NCBI GenBank assembly: GCA_017590115.1
Contig: JAGGNK010015336.1
Span: 1,612,001 to 1,676,000 of the forward strand
Source of the DNA: Montifringilla adamsi
Taxonomy: Eukaryota > Chordata > Aves > Passeriformes > Passeridae
Direction of reading: 5' to 3'
DNA: 64,000 bases
Below the pieces are notes generated by a model. The model was given only the letters and a program-made list of their open reading frames with translations, did not search any database and was not told the DNA's origin. Within the stretch, counting starts at the first letter, position 1. Every line of letters begins with the position of its first letter. A program made the position numbers and the translations under genes. Positions 22,001-35,600 of the stretch are shown in pieces.

Positions 22001-22804
22001 AGAAGTGTCCCCTCAGGAGTATCAACAATTGTGTTTCCTGAGGGAAACACATCTAAGTGTCAGCCAGGATAATTAAAAGGCATGGAGCAAGTGAAGGGAG
22101 ATGGGAAAACAGGCTGCTCCTGGGTAGGATGTGGCAAGGTGTTACCAAGACCCCCCAGCACATCACACTCCTGGCTCCTCCCATTAAGCCCAGGTCCTGA
22201 AGAGATGTTTTTCCCTAAAACTCTCTTCCAGAAAACTCCTTAGCTCCAGCAAAAAGCCACAGCAGAGCTCCATGGCTGCCACATGAAAAGTGCTCTGCAA
22301 AAGCAACATGTTGACAAAGCTCTAGAGACAAAGGTGGGTACTTCCAAGCTGCCAGTTTGGGAAGCATGGCTACAGCATGGCCTGATCCTGTACCCTCTCC
22401 TGTTCCCCTGCACACTCTCCCACCCTCCTGGGCCCAGACATCCTCAGCAACAGGGAAAAAATCCTATGGTCCTGCCACCCTGGTGCAAAACCCCAAAGCT
22501 GTGCCAAGAGTTGTCCCCCACCTCTGGGAGCTTGCAGAGCAAATGAAAGTGGTTTTCTTTCAAATAAAAGATCAAAGGGCATGAAATGCTGAAAGTCACA
22601 GCTGTTCTTGCTGGAGGGACAGCAATATCTCCACTCACTCTGCCAAACCTGCCTGGTGTGTAAAGCACTGCCTCATGTCCTCAGCCCGATTTGCATCATA
22701 TCCACGTGAAGATGGGGAAGGAGGAGAAGGGAGGATCAAGCATCACTTTGGAGGAAGGAAATTAAGGCAGTGCAGAGCTCAGATTGCTCAGGGTCTGCAA
22801 ACCA
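19074..22804. other. Unique non-coding sequence
   Basis: No recognisable exon, RNA gene or repeat. A purine-rich stretch lies at 20518-20560. Open frames up to about 160 codons overlap on both strands and lack family resemblance. Confidence 0.45.
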
Positions 22805-23070
22805 TAATCATGGAATTGTAGACAGAATTGTAAAATCGTTCAGGTTGTAAAGGATCTCCACGCTCATCAAATCCATCCTTCAACCAAGTACCATCCTGCC
22901 CCACCAAACCACATTCCTGAGTACCATGTCTACCCATTTTTGAACACTTCAGGGATGTTTTCCACCGGTTCCCTGAGTAACCCATGCCAATGTTGAGTCG
23001 CTCCTTCAGTGAAGAAACTCTTCCTGATATCCAACCTGAACCTCCCTTGGAGCAGCTTGAGGCCATTTCC
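22805..23070 (-). mobile_element. CR1 LINE 3' fragment
   Basis: AATCGTTCAGGTTGTAAAGGA, CACATTCCTGAGTACCATGTC, TTCAGTGAAGAAACTCTTCC and CCAACCTGAACCTCCCTTGG are diverged CR1 blocks. Confidence 0.88.
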
Positions 23071-23194
23071 CAACTACACAACTTCTGAAACGCAAAGCCC
23101 CTTGGAAACACACCTTGCAGCTGAGCTCAGATGGGCATAAAAAGGTGAGAATGTGGCTGTGGCTCTTTCCCAAGCTCAGGAATTGGTGGTCAGG

Positions 23195-23540
23195 GAGACC
23201 TCATTGTATTAAAGAGAGGATGAAAAAAAAAAAGATTGAAAAAAACTTTCACATGGGCCTGTAGTGATAGTACAAAAAGCAACAGCTTTAAATTGAAAGA
23301 GGGCAGGTTCATATTGAACATAAGGAGGAAATTTGTTATGATGGGAGTGGTGACACTCTGAAACAGGTTGCCCTCAGAAGCTGTGGCTGCCCTATCCTTG
23401 GAAGTGTTCAAGGCCAGGCTGGATGAGGCCTTGAGCAACCTGGTTGCAATGGAAGGTGTCCCTGTCCATGGCAGAATGGTTGAAACTAGATAATCTTTAT
23501 AAAGGTCCTTTCCATCCCAAACCAATGCATGATGCTCTGA
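23195..23540 (+). mobile_element. CR1 LINE 3' fragment
   Basis: It runs from GGGAGACCTCATTGTA through CTTGGAAGTGTTCAAGGCCA to TTTCCATCCCAAACCAATGC and ATGATGCTCTG. It is tail-to-head with the opposite-strand CR1 at 22805-23070. Confidence 0.88.
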
Positions 23541-23545
23541 GTGTC

Positions 23546-26500
23546 TGATGGCCAGGGTGGCTGGGTGTCACCATGACTCTGAGTTCTCCATATCAGCTCC
23601 CACCCAGCTTCCCAGTTGCAACCTCATCAAGTGGGGTTGAAACTGGATTCAAGTTTAACCAAGGTACTAAAAAAAACCTTTCTAGAACAGGACACTCAGA
23701 ATTAGGAAAATAGGATGAAAAATCCTTTGGGCTGGAGCCCTACAATGCTAGAGCTTGGGACTTGGTGGTTTTGGACCGCAAAAATGGGCTCCCCAATTAG
23801 CATCAAGCCTGTCCCTTTCTGGGCTGCACACCAGAAGCAGGGAGCAGCTGCTGCAGCCCCAGATGAGCAGATTTTAAATTACATCCTCACTTGTCACACA
23901 GAGATGCTCTGGCATGCCAAGGCTGCTCCCAGCCACTGTTGGAGGCGAAACCAGCTAAAAAAAGATGGCAAACTATACAGATCCTGGCACTTCTTGAACT
24001 TAAATGAACTGTCTTTCGATACAGAAGATGAACAGTCATCCAATCCTGTTCCTGTCATTCACAGGAAGGATTTCCAGCAGTGGCTTTGTAAAAGCCAGCA
24101 AGCCCTGGTATTTCAGGAAGGGAAATTGCAATGATTTGCATGAGCAAAAAGCTCATGTCAGAGCTACTGTGGGATGATGATACTTGGTGCTCTTCCCATC
24201 CTGTCAGGGAAAGCAAGGAGAAGGTCATGCAGCACAGGCAGCTGGCTTTGATGGACTGCGCCCAGGTGATTTTGGAGATCACAAAAAGAGAAGGACCACA
24301 TCCTCAGGGGAATGGCAGGATGAGGAAGAAATCCATCCTGTCTAGAGAGGAAACACCACCTGAACACCATAACAAGAGGGAATGGTGCACCCAGGAAAAG
24401 CACATCCAACAGTGGGATGTTGTAACCTCAAAGTGCCTTTCCAGACTGATGCCACTCTTGGGACAACACGGAGGTAAAGTGGTCATCACCAAGTGTTTCT
24501 AGGGCTGGAGGAACCCGCAGTCAGCATCACTTCTCTCCAAAATGCCAAAAGGTTGGAAGGAGAGGGTCTGACTGTTCAGGAAGTAGCCAGGAAAGCTTAC
24601 TCACGAGCATGCTTTGCCTTTGACTCTCTTTCATCTAGATTTTTGCATAAATCCGGTGCTGCCTTTAGGGAAATGCAAATTCCCTGGAGAAAGGGGAGCG
24701 TTTGAAGGTGCTGGCTGCTCTGACGCGCCAGGCAAGGAAGCGACGCTTTTATCGCCTGAAAATTAAATAAAGGCTGAGATGTGAAGCCTCCCCACCCTGC
24801 TAAGCAGGAAAACTTCCTCAGCTCCTACGGCCGGATCCAGCAGGGATGGGACAGGCAGGATGCAGCGTTTCATCCGTGCTCTGCACATCCTCCCCAGCCC
24901 CAGGGGTGAGCTTTAATGGCCTGGAGACACGCAAGCTGCTCCAGCTCCCCTTGGTTTCCCGGCTCTGCTTGGCTCCCTGGCTCCTGGATGGTTTCTGAGG
25001 CATTTTGACACCCCAGTGTGGGTGGCATTTCCTAGCCACCCTTGCTGCGCTGGAGCAGGCTCTAATCAAGCTGAAAGCAAATGAGCTTCCCCGGGTAAAG
25101 GACGCTGCAAGCCCAAATTCATCATTTATGATGAAGTTGATTGATAGTAAATGCACATGCTCTGCCTCTCAGCAGGGAAAAAGGGAAAGGAGGTGAACGA
25201 AAAAGCAACACCGGTAACAAGCTGTCTGGGTAAAATACTGGCTTTGAAATCCGTCCGGAATGGTCCCTGTCCCTCTGCTCCCAGGGGCACATAAGAGGGT
25301 TTCAACCTGGGGAAGAAGCAGACAGACATCCCCTGTTCTCTTGGCCATGCATGTATCCTGGGAGGGCTTTTCTCCCCCTCTTTTTCATGCTGCTTCCGAA
25401 AGAGCCAGGCTGCTGCAAACAGAAAATAAAACATTGAGGAATATCTATGGAGGCTTTGCAGAACACCCAGTGCTGACTTAAGGCTCAATTAATTCTCCCA
25501 TTGTAAGCTCCTTTGGTACAGAGGAAAAGCAAAATTAGGACATTTCTATTAATATACCTTGCTCCATGCTGAAATCCATACTATTTCAACTATCTTAGAA
25601 GAAAAACCCTACAGACACAGATGTGTACATAGTACTTCAGCAGCCAGCACAAAGGACGTTTTGCTACTTCACAAATAATTTAAATTTGGGATTGCACATG
25701 AAAACTGAGAGCAAAACCAGCCTGGCATGGTCAGGACCACATTGGGACAGAGGGAGTAGAGACAAGGGACACTGAAGATGTCCCCTCCAGCCACAGGACA
25801 TGGGGCTTATCTGCTCCAGTGAAAAATCAGCAGGTATTGGTTTGGCTCAGTTCTACCAGCACGAGGCCGTCTTGGCAAAGGCACCATGGAGTTGATCTTG
25901 CCTTGGGGGAGTTAAAAAATAAATAAAAAAGTTTATTTTCAGCTTGATCCATTCCCAGCCCATCTCTCTACAAACAGGCAGCTGTACTGGCAGGGCACAG
26001 TGGGCAGCACTGGGACAGGCAGCCAAGGGCTGTTAAATGAGCACTGTGATTCAATGCCGAAGCATGGGGTGAAACTCTGCTGTGTGTTCCCACAGGGGAA
26101 TTTCTCTGGTATTTTCTTTTATCAGCTGGTCGATAAAACATCCCCATCCTGTTTCCAGATCTCCCGTAAGTGTCATTCGTCACGCAGATGGAGCACATCC
26201 TCCCTGCTGTCATTAGCACGTCCTGGGCTGGCATTTACTAGAAAAGCAGCAGAGGGACTTCCCTCAAGCTCCACCAGATAGTGGCACCTGAAAGATTGTG
26301 GGGACCTCAGCAAGAGGTCTGCAAGGTTTGGAAATTCCAACCAACCTCTCCCATGTGGCTGGACCCACAGCCTCCCTGTGTGGGCCTCACAATCTGGCAG
26401 GACTGTGGTGATCTGCATCTGGCTGGGTGCACCCATGGAGCCATTACCTAACCCAGGCACAGAGGAACTCCTGCCCCAAATCTGCTCCCAGGAGACTGGC

Positions 26501-26650
26501 ACAGTGTAAGAATAGGAGCCTTTAGTTAACACTGAGGATCAACTTTGAGCTCATCCAATTCTCCAGCACAACCACAGGCAGGAGCATCATTGCAGCACTG
26601 CTGCCTCCAAAGCTGGTGACAACACCACTAACTCCCCACCAGGAGCACAT
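23546..26650. other. Unique non-coding sequence
   Basis: No exon was recognised. An octamer-like GAAATGCAAATTCCC occurs at 24670-24684 and a PBX/HOX-like TTGATTGATAG at 25137-25147, in repeat-free stretches that could be conserved elements. Confidence 0.45.
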
Positions 26651-26791
26651 CCCAGCCACTCTTCCAGCTTGCAGCCACAGCAGCAAGGATGAGGAAGATT
26701 CACAGCATGCAGGACCAGAAGTGCTCCCAGCCACTCTTCCAGCTTGTAGCCACAGCACCAAGGATTCACAGCATGCAGGACCAGAAGTGCA
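26651..26791. repeat. Tandem duplication, 75-bp and 66-bp copies
   Basis: CCCAGCCACTCTTCCAGCTT begins at 26651 and 26726. The second copy lacks 9 bases after CAAGGAT but otherwise follows the first through CACAGCATGCAGGACCAGAA. Confidence 0.9.
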
Positions 26792-29700
26792 GCCCTCTAA
26801 TGCCAGGGCCTTGATAAAACCCTGGTCTTCAACCTGTCCACTTCAATAAAACAAACAACAGCTCCATGAAATTCCCCCTAACTTTAGCAGATACCAATTT
26901 TAGCCCAGCTGCCAGCATGATGCCTCTGCTGCATTTTTATGCCTAGCTTCAGGCACTATTCTGATTTTTGTAATGCCTGAAGACAGTTGTGGGGAATACA
27001 CAGCCATTTTTAAAGCAATGGCAAAAATAAATCAGTATTTTAAAGGGAAAGGCGGGGGGGAAATAACCTTGTTCTGAAAAAAAAAACTTACTAAGATTTG
27101 CTGACAAAAACCACCAACATGTGAGACACTCCTATTCTGATCCCCATATCTGAGCCATGAAATCACAAAGCTGGACCATGGGCTGCCCCACTTGTCCACA
27201 GTTCACTGCTACTCTGTGCTTTTTATCTTGGGGGAATGGAGTAAGGTTACATGGCTGTCCTGTGCAAAAGCTTTTTACACATTTGTTGTCATTCAGATGG
27301 GTTTAAAATCTGATTTGTTTTTTATTTTTTTCAACTTTCATTTTTGGAAGTGATTTATCATGCCTCTGCATTTTAGCAGAGAGCACTAAATGGATGGAGG
27401 ATGCTCAGGAGCAGCTCTGGGATATACAGAAGGTATTTCCATGTCACATTAACCCAGGCTTGTACAATATGAGAATTTGAGACAAACTTTGTCTCCAAAT
27501 CACGCCTTTCTTAATGAGTTCATTTTCAGGAAGCTGTCCCATCCACTAACCTCAAAAAATGTCTCTGGCTCACATCCATTAAACCAGATAAATGAGAGTT
27601 TGTAAGCTCATAACTTGAACTGAAGTCAGAAAGTTTTGTCTTTCGTTTTCTAGAGCTGATTCACGGCCAGCCTGACCCGAAATGTGGGCTTGCTTCAAGA
27701 TTTTTGTCATTTCAGGGTTCATTTGCAGTTTAAAGTGATGCTCTCCTCCTGCCTTAAGTTTCCCGTGCTCTCATCCCAGCTCAGTGCTGGCACAGCTTCT
27801 CTCTGCAAAGCCTGTGTGGACACACTTTTCGAACTTGATCAAGTGAAATGACCCTGGATTTGCTTCTTTGCCAGAAATTCAGAGGGATGTCAAGCAAGGA
27901 TTTTGGTCCTGGGGTTGCCTGAGTAATCATCCCTGATGCTGAGCACAGGCAGAGAGCACCACCTTGGACTTATTTTTATCTCTAGAAAGACATTTGAGCT
28001 TTTCCAAACAGAGCTTTTCCCCTCTCTGCTACACGAGTACAAGAATTGTGAGCTTCCTTATTTCACTGAACCCAGCTGTATTTCTGGTCTGCAGAGTCAA
28101 CAAGAGGAGCAGCCAGCTTTCTGGCTCCCTTCGAAACTCTGCAGTCCAAGAAAATCAGACGAAACATTTGAATGTGCTCAAGCTTGTTCGTCAACAGTCT
28201 GAATTCTGCGGGACCTGACCCCGCGTCCAGGCTGGCCGACGCTGCACCGACAGCAATATTTTTGGGTCCTGTGTGGAATACTCCTGCAACAGCCCTGCTG
28301 CCAAGTCTTGCAAAAGTTCCCAGGCTGAGGAGCTGGACTTGAGGAACATCCACTGCAGGGTTCATGTGAGTTGCTGAAACATCTCAGCTCACTGGGGAAG
28401 GGTCAGAAGTGGGGAAGGACGTGCATTGTGTTGACTACAACTCAATAAAAGCAACAAAATACCTACAGAGGACTGTCTGACATCTCACATTGACTGTCAC
28501 AGGGGGGCTGAGGTTGGAAGGGACCACCTCCAACCTCCCCAAGAGGTGAAGCATCGCTATGGGCATCTCACCCCTGATGCCTTGGCACCCTCATGGACAT
28601 CCTGCAGATCAGATGGTCCCTGCAGTCACGCATTAACACCATGCCTGGATTGAAGGCTGAGATTCCTGGTCCCGGCTACTTGAACTGTGCTCCTCTGAGG
28701 AGATGGAGCATTTAAAGTACAATTATAGAGTTAAAGGATATAATTTCCTCCCTTTGCCCTGCCCAAGGTCACTGAAGGACGTGGACCTGCATGGAGACAC
28801 AGATCTCCCTTCCCAAATGCCCTCTCTCAGCTCCAAACAGCACCAAACTCTTTCACTAGGGTCCTTCAGAGACAGGAAATGCACCCTCAACCCCAAAATG
28901 TGGTGATCACCTTGGATCCTCCAAAGAGGCTCATCCACAAGGCCCATCTGAGGTGCAGTGCCTGGTCATGGCCCAGGATGAGGCATCTGGCTGAGCCTGC
29001 AAGGTGGAAAGTTCAAGTGGCTGTTGTTTATTTGGCTTTGCAGAGAGCAGTCGCCCAGGCTGAACGTGGGCCAAGCACCTTCCCATGGCAGGAAATGCTG
29101 CTGGAGTCTTTAAATAACCACCAGTGGTCAGGGCTTTGGTTTACAGCTGCTCTGGATGGAAAACCATCCCTCACTCTGTGTCTGCTCCAGCTCTCTCCTG
29201 GGTGTAAATGTCAACACTTCTCTCATTACCTCCTAGGTCTTCATGTCCATATCCATCAGCCCCACGTGGAAGCTTGATAAAAGCAGGAAAAGTTCTCCAA
29301 GCACAGGCATAAAAACACATGTGGGCTTCTCATCCTTTGTGAAAGATGAATTTTATGTCCTACGGTCAAAGCTTCCCTTTGCTTTTGTGTAAATTTGTAG
29401 CTCCCTGGGGCTCTCCTCACCCTCCCCATCCTGCTTTAAGGTCCACACACATCTCCTCACACTCCAACACTGAACTGCACCACCATAAATGTTCCTCACC
29501 TTCCTGCAGCTGGACTGGTATGTTACCAGTTCATATGATTAAAATCAAGAATAAAGTCCTTCCTCCAGGGCAGGTAGAAAATGCCAAGATCTCTCCACAA
29601 AGGCTTTTCTCAAGTATTTCTCTGGGGTACTTGAAATCAGAAAACTTGCCAAGAACCTGGGTAGAATGGGTGACCCAGCAAATCCTGCTTTACTGATGGA

Positions 29701-32523
29701 AAGTTCCCGAAAGCTGTTTCACTGGGAAGTCTGGCTACTTGGGGATTTTGGCCTGCCAAGACTCCGGGGAACATAAATTATTATTTTTTTTTTACCTATA
29801 GCTGTTGTTAACATACTAACCTAAAATGATGGCTGGTGAGAGGAAGCTCTGTAAATAAGCAAAATAACATTTTACAGTTGGAAAACAAGACCTTGTCCTG
29901 ACCTCCTCCCTTGGGCAGATTCACTGGCGCACAGCAAACTAGTATTTTATTTTAAACTGTGCTTGTAAAAAGTTAAAAAAAGCTGCTTCCTTGACACTTA
30001 AGTCAGGTAAGGACACAGCAGGCCAATCTGCCATATAAATAAGCCTGCTCTTGTATACACATGTGTTTTAAAATAAGCTTATGAAATGTAAACACATGGG
30101 CTTTAACAAAAAATAATTCAGCCTCACTGAAACCATTTAAGTGGACTGAGCCAGGCTTCAGAGATCTGCACAAGGCACGCTAACTTTGACCAAAAACCCC
30201 TTAGAGACAAATAAAACACTTTCATAAACATGCAAAAAGGAGAAAAATTCAGTATTTTTCTGAAGGATCATCCCTAGAGCTGCATTTCTGTCTTGGTTAT
30301 AGGAAGAAGAGATTGGGGGTGTGGGGGGAAGAGTTTCTCCCAACCCATGTGAGCACGTTCCACACTGCTCACCTCGGTACCACTGAGATGGGAAATTTTT
30401 CTATTTGTCCCTGGCCTGTACACCCCAGGAGAGGAACCAACCACCAAGAAACCTGAGTTTTAAAAATAAAACACAGCCATGGCTTCAGAGGGGCAGGTGC
30501 AAGGGAAAAAACTACTTTTAACCCTCATTCTGCAAGAGCGGAATGCTGGGACCCCTCTGAGTGGTGCTTGTCTGAGTTGAGAAGATTTATTTGGAGTCGA
30601 TGGAGACATCTGACTGCTGGTTAATCCTGGTGCTGGGTACTGGGGCTGGGGAAGTGGACATCAAAGCATTCCTGCATCTGCTGGGGAAATGGGAGAGGCG
30701 GCAGACAGGGCTCTGCCTCCTCCCTGCGTGGCTGCTGGGGCGGCAGGCAGTGCAGACCTGAGCTTGGGGCTCTCCAGGACCCAGAAAAGCTGTCTAGATG
30801 TCTGAGCAACCCCCTGAGGATGGATCTTCCCACTTGCTTTGCTGGGTTCCATCCTGCTGCAAAGATGAGGAGATGCTCCAGACCTCTGATCATTTTTGTA
30901 GTCTCCTTTGGACCCTCTCTGACAGGTCCATGTCTTTCTTGTGCTGAGCACCCTGCTGGCACAGTTCTCCAGGTGGGTCTCTCAAGGGCACATTCTCTGA
31001 CTCTATGAAGATGAGCTCCCAGCAAGCTCACAAGACCAGTGGCTGGTGTCCCCAGATCCATCCATCCTGGGATCCACAGTGGAAGCTTTTCCTACCATTG
31101 ACGGAGGATGGTTCAAACCTCTCGTGAGCTCGTTCGGCAGCAACCCAAGAGTTAGCATCTGGCCTGGAGATGAAGAGCACATTAAGGATTTAGCAGGACC
31201 TGACAGCTCATAAAGGGCAGCTATGGCAACTTTGTCAAAGGCTGGCATTCAGGACTTCTTCATCCAAGGAGCCAAACAGCCTCAGGCAAGCTGTCTCGGG
31301 GGGGTTCTGGGTACACTGCATAAATCTCCAACCTTATTAAAGCTCCAAAGACCACAGAATCCAGCTTCTGACCTTCCCTGGAGCAGAAAACGACAAAACG
31401 TTTCCTGTTATTTATAGCAGCTGGAGAGCCTGATGGGAAAACCCCACTTGTGAAACGTGGGCTGCTTGCCACGACTGCTCAGGGAACGGTCAAGCTGCTC
31501 TGAACTCCAGCCTGGATGGACCATTTCATCCCTGGGGCCACTTCAGCCTGGGCAAGACCATGTCCAGGGGCTGCACAAGAGGAACAAGCAAATGGATCTT
31601 GCTCCCATTAGCTCTTCCAGGTCATGTTTGCATGGTCCAACTTGAAATTAGACAAGGCTGAGCATCCCAGAGAGGTGGCTTCATCTGTGGGCTACAGGCA
31701 CATGGCGACCTTTGAGGAGCACAGTTAACCTGCATGAGGCTCCATGTGGATGCGGCTGGCTGATCTCACCTAGGAGGCAACTCTCAGCTTTTTAGGGAAA
31801 GTGAGGAAGTGGGCTGCTTTGCCCACCTCCCCTAGGTGCCACCTCTCTCCTCAAAGGATGGCAGGACAGGCACAGGAATGTTTATCTGCTGGCAGCTGGA
31901 TTTCCACCACTCTGGCACGCATGGAAGGTGCTTTCCAGCACCTTCAGTCACACAGGTGCAGGAAACCTCGCAGCCCAAGGCAAGCTCTTCCTGCACCGGG
32001 ATGGGCTTTGCTGCTGGGAGCCTCCCAGCACTGGCTCTGCTGGAGAGGAGCATTTGCTGTAATGCTGTCGAGGAGGATTCCCAAAGCTTCTGTCTTGGGC
32101 CAGCGCCAGCACGAGTGTTCTGCTCGCTCCCAGGCTGAGGGAAACAAGCTGTTCCTCACGCAGGGCCGTGAGATGCTGTGAAGGAACTCGCCAGCCACGA
32201 GAGGAGCAGCCAGCTCTGGAGCTGCCATGATGGCGGCTGAAAGGCTGTGATGGCACCCAGGGACATGCACTGACCACTGCTCTGCAAGTCAAAAATAAGC
32301 CACTGGGCTGAGGGTAGAGTGACAGTGAGTGTCACCAGTGTCAATGCAGCAGTGAACTTCTGCTGGGATTTAGGAGCACACTGGGAGCAGCACAGGTCAC
32401 ACTCCAGAACTTCATCTTCATCATCATCAAGCTCCTGTCCAGGTAATGATGCTTTATATAGGATTCAGCATGAGAGCAGAACTCTGAATTTGGGGACCCA
32501 AGAGCCTCATCAGAGTCATCACA
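26792..32523. other. Unique non-coding sequence
   Basis: No exon or RNA gene was recognised. Near 28510 a short GAGGTTGGAAGGGACC may be an old CR1 remnant. Confidence 0.45.
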
Positions 32524-32620
32524 AAAATCACAGAATGGTTTGGGTTGGAAAGGAACTTCAAATGTTGTCTAGCCCAACAGTATTTACTCCTGCAATGAGC
32601 AAGGAGACCTTCCTGTAGAT
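32524..32620 (-). mobile_element. CR1 LINE short 3' fragment
   Basis: AAATCACAGAATGGTTTGGG, TTGGAAAGGAACTTCAAAT and CTAGCCCAACAG match the terminal part of CR1. Confidence 0.8.
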
Positions 32621-35600
32621 CAGAAGACCATTTCAGTCACCTGGTCCCAGGCTTCTTGACAGGCTCCTCCTGTCCTCCTCTGCTACAGCTCTGCTGTTGG
32701 TGAATCTATGTGGCCCCATGGCCAGTGTGGAAGACTGAGACCCTGATACATCTTATCCTCAACACCAAAACCCCAAACCAGAGCTATGGCCAAGGCCTAG
32801 GCGCATCTCCAAAGAGCCCAGACAGATCTTCTCCCAGGGAGATCTCAGCCATTGCAATGGACAAGTTCCTTCTAAACATCCCCAGGCAGTTTGCCTGCAA
32901 GTCCAATTAATAACTATATTTTGTCAACAAAGTCGGGTCAGCAGCAATTCATAGACTTCACGCTGGTTAACCTTTTCCCACCAAACAAGCCCAGGGATAT
33001 TTTGACTCTCTGCCCTCCAGAAGTTTATTTGTGCAGGATCCATCCACTCACCAGCTTCCGGCAATGAAAAGACACACAAAGAGCGTAACTGCTTTCTAAT
33101 AGTTGGGGAAAGATTTGATGGCTGTGGCCAGGGCTCCCTGGCACTGGCACTAGAAAAGCAGAGCACTTGCCAAAGCCACCTGAGAGAGTCCAAGAGGCTT
33201 GTAATTAGCCTAGGAGAGAAATCAGAATGCGTGCAACAGCCCGACCATCGCCCCCAGATGCAACAGTATCTTCTGCGGAGAACCTGGAGGTGTTTTACTT
33301 GCTGGAGGCAAAATGCGTGGTCCGGGATTGTGGAATATTGAAAGGAGACTCAAGAGAGAAGAAACATCAGAGAAAGCCATCCCTGCTTTCAGCCTTGTCC
33401 ATATGCCATCACCCAGGAGGAGATGACTCAACACCAAACCAGTTCAAGATTCCCCACTGCTTCTCATTGCCGAGGACCAAATCTCATAATCTGATGCTCA
33501 CAGGATTTTGAAGCAAAAGGAGATGAGTGGGATCAAGGAAAAGGGCTACCTTAGCCTTGGCCTGGTGAGGATTCTACACCTCTTAGAAGAAGGACCAAGG
33601 AGAAAGATTTCACACCTTCCTCCTGAGATGTGTGGGATGCATCTCTCAGCCCAGGATTACAAGATGCTGCAGCTCACAGGTTGTTTCAGCTCCAGGTAGC
33701 CCAGAAAGCTTCACCGTGATTCAAAAGGATTGGCCAAAAGGGATTAAACTTGAGACTCCCTCACTGCCTGGACTCTCCTGGAAAATGATTAACAGATGCT
33801 GCACTGGCTGGGGAGCTCTTCACCCAGACAGAACAGCATCTGGCAGGCCCATTACTGCCTTGTGTGGCGGGTGTGCCCTAGAGAGCCTGGAGATTTATTG
33901 CCCAGATATAAAGTGACTGAGCTCTGTCCCAGGAGCACCACGAGGGAAAAGCAGAAATTTCTTCATAAAAGAGCCTGCTTATCACAATTTCAATTATTTC
34001 CACATGAAGGGGAAGCCAGGAGGGCAAAGACACCCCAGGGTGGTATGGGGAGGTGACACAGTGCTGGCTCCAGTGGGTGCTGCCAGCTGGAGGAGGGTGT
34101 CTGGTTCAGTGAAGGAATGGCCATCCAGAAAAGGGGTAGGGAAAGCTGTGCCTTTTAACAGCAGTTGGGATATTTTCTTCAGCACATTCCTCTCCCTCCA
34201 GTAATCTTGTGGGAGCCTGGAAAGATGGGTTGTGAAATGCAATTTCTCCCTGCCAGCAGCTCTGTGGGGATGCCAGGAGCCAGAGCAGCCTTGCACAGAG
34301 GCAGGGCCAGTGTCCATCACGCCGCATACATGAGACACCGATAATTAAACTGGGAGGTGAGGAGAAAACCTTTCCCACCATATACCTCTTCCCTGTTCTG
34401 CCTTGCCCCTGCAGCAGGGTGGACTCAAGAGTGTCTCAGACTGGGTCAAAGGATACGGGGCGTGCTCATCATGATGCAATATTTACCTCTTGAGATCTGG
34501 GTGAGGTCATGCATTTGCATCACTTTGGGCTGTGTTTGCTTATGGATAAAGAGTAAAATCCTTCAGGTTTCAGAGTAAATCCCAGTTTGGAGCGGTAATG
34601 GGGAGAAGAGCACAGTGTGGGATGCACTGGCTCCTGGGTGGCTATTCCAGGCCACATGGGTCCTTTATGTGGTGCCTGAAATCTCAGTCCATCCCATGGA
34701 TGGGCAGAACATTGGGCGGTATCTGGCAGCAGTTTGAGAGGACACTGGTCACAGCCACGTGCTGGGCTGAGCATGATGTGGTGTGTCTGTGTGACGTGCC
34801 TTCATCCACCTCTGCTTCCAATTAAAGCCACTAATGGTTTTAGCAAGAAAAGACTGAACCAAGTGCATCCCTGGCAGGCTCACTAACGCTGGCCAGATGT
34901 GCTGCTCCTGGCAGGTGCCACAGTGGTTGCAAGTCTGCAGGTGGCTTTGCAGGGGGAAAGTAAAAAAACAAAATAAGTAAAAAGAAAAAAAAAAAAGTTA
35001 CGGGTCATTGCCATCAAACCAAATCTTCCAGACTCAGAAAAACTGAATGGAGCCGGTCCTGGATGCTTTGCGGTCTGCGCTTGGGTGAGGCCCCAGGGCT
35101 GTAATGGTTTTATTTAGGGCATGCAATAACCTTTGGCTCCTATTGTATTTGGGTCTGCCAGAAAGGCAGTTGGTCTGGCTGGATTAAAGCTGGTGGTAAT
35201 TACATGCCAATGCCTCCTCTGTAGTGAGGAAGGGCGAAACCTAAAAAGAAAACCATGTGTGCATCCCCCTGTTCGCCACTTCATGTGGGGACACCCCTTA
35301 ACCTCCCACGAGCAGAAATCCAGCTCTTACTCAGCATTAACGCTTTGGAAAGTTATTGACAGCACAATCCAAAAAGAAGGAGAGATGTGGGAATGCTCCT
35401 GGTGTCAAAATGCATTTTGTAAGCAACCAGATTCATCCCCTGAAGGACACCATCTGCCTCGCCCAGCCACCAACCCACCCAGCAGCCTTCCAGCCTTCCC
35501 TGCTTCCCCCAGTGAATGTGCCAAATACAAACCAGATGCTCCAAAATGCCTGCTTGAAGACATTCCCTTTCATCTGGTAATTGCTGCTTCCGAGGGAAAA

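Noticed and set aside
28500..28560. Possible CR1 remnant around GAGGTTGGAAGGGACC
   Set aside because: Only about 20 bp resemble CR1; too short to call.
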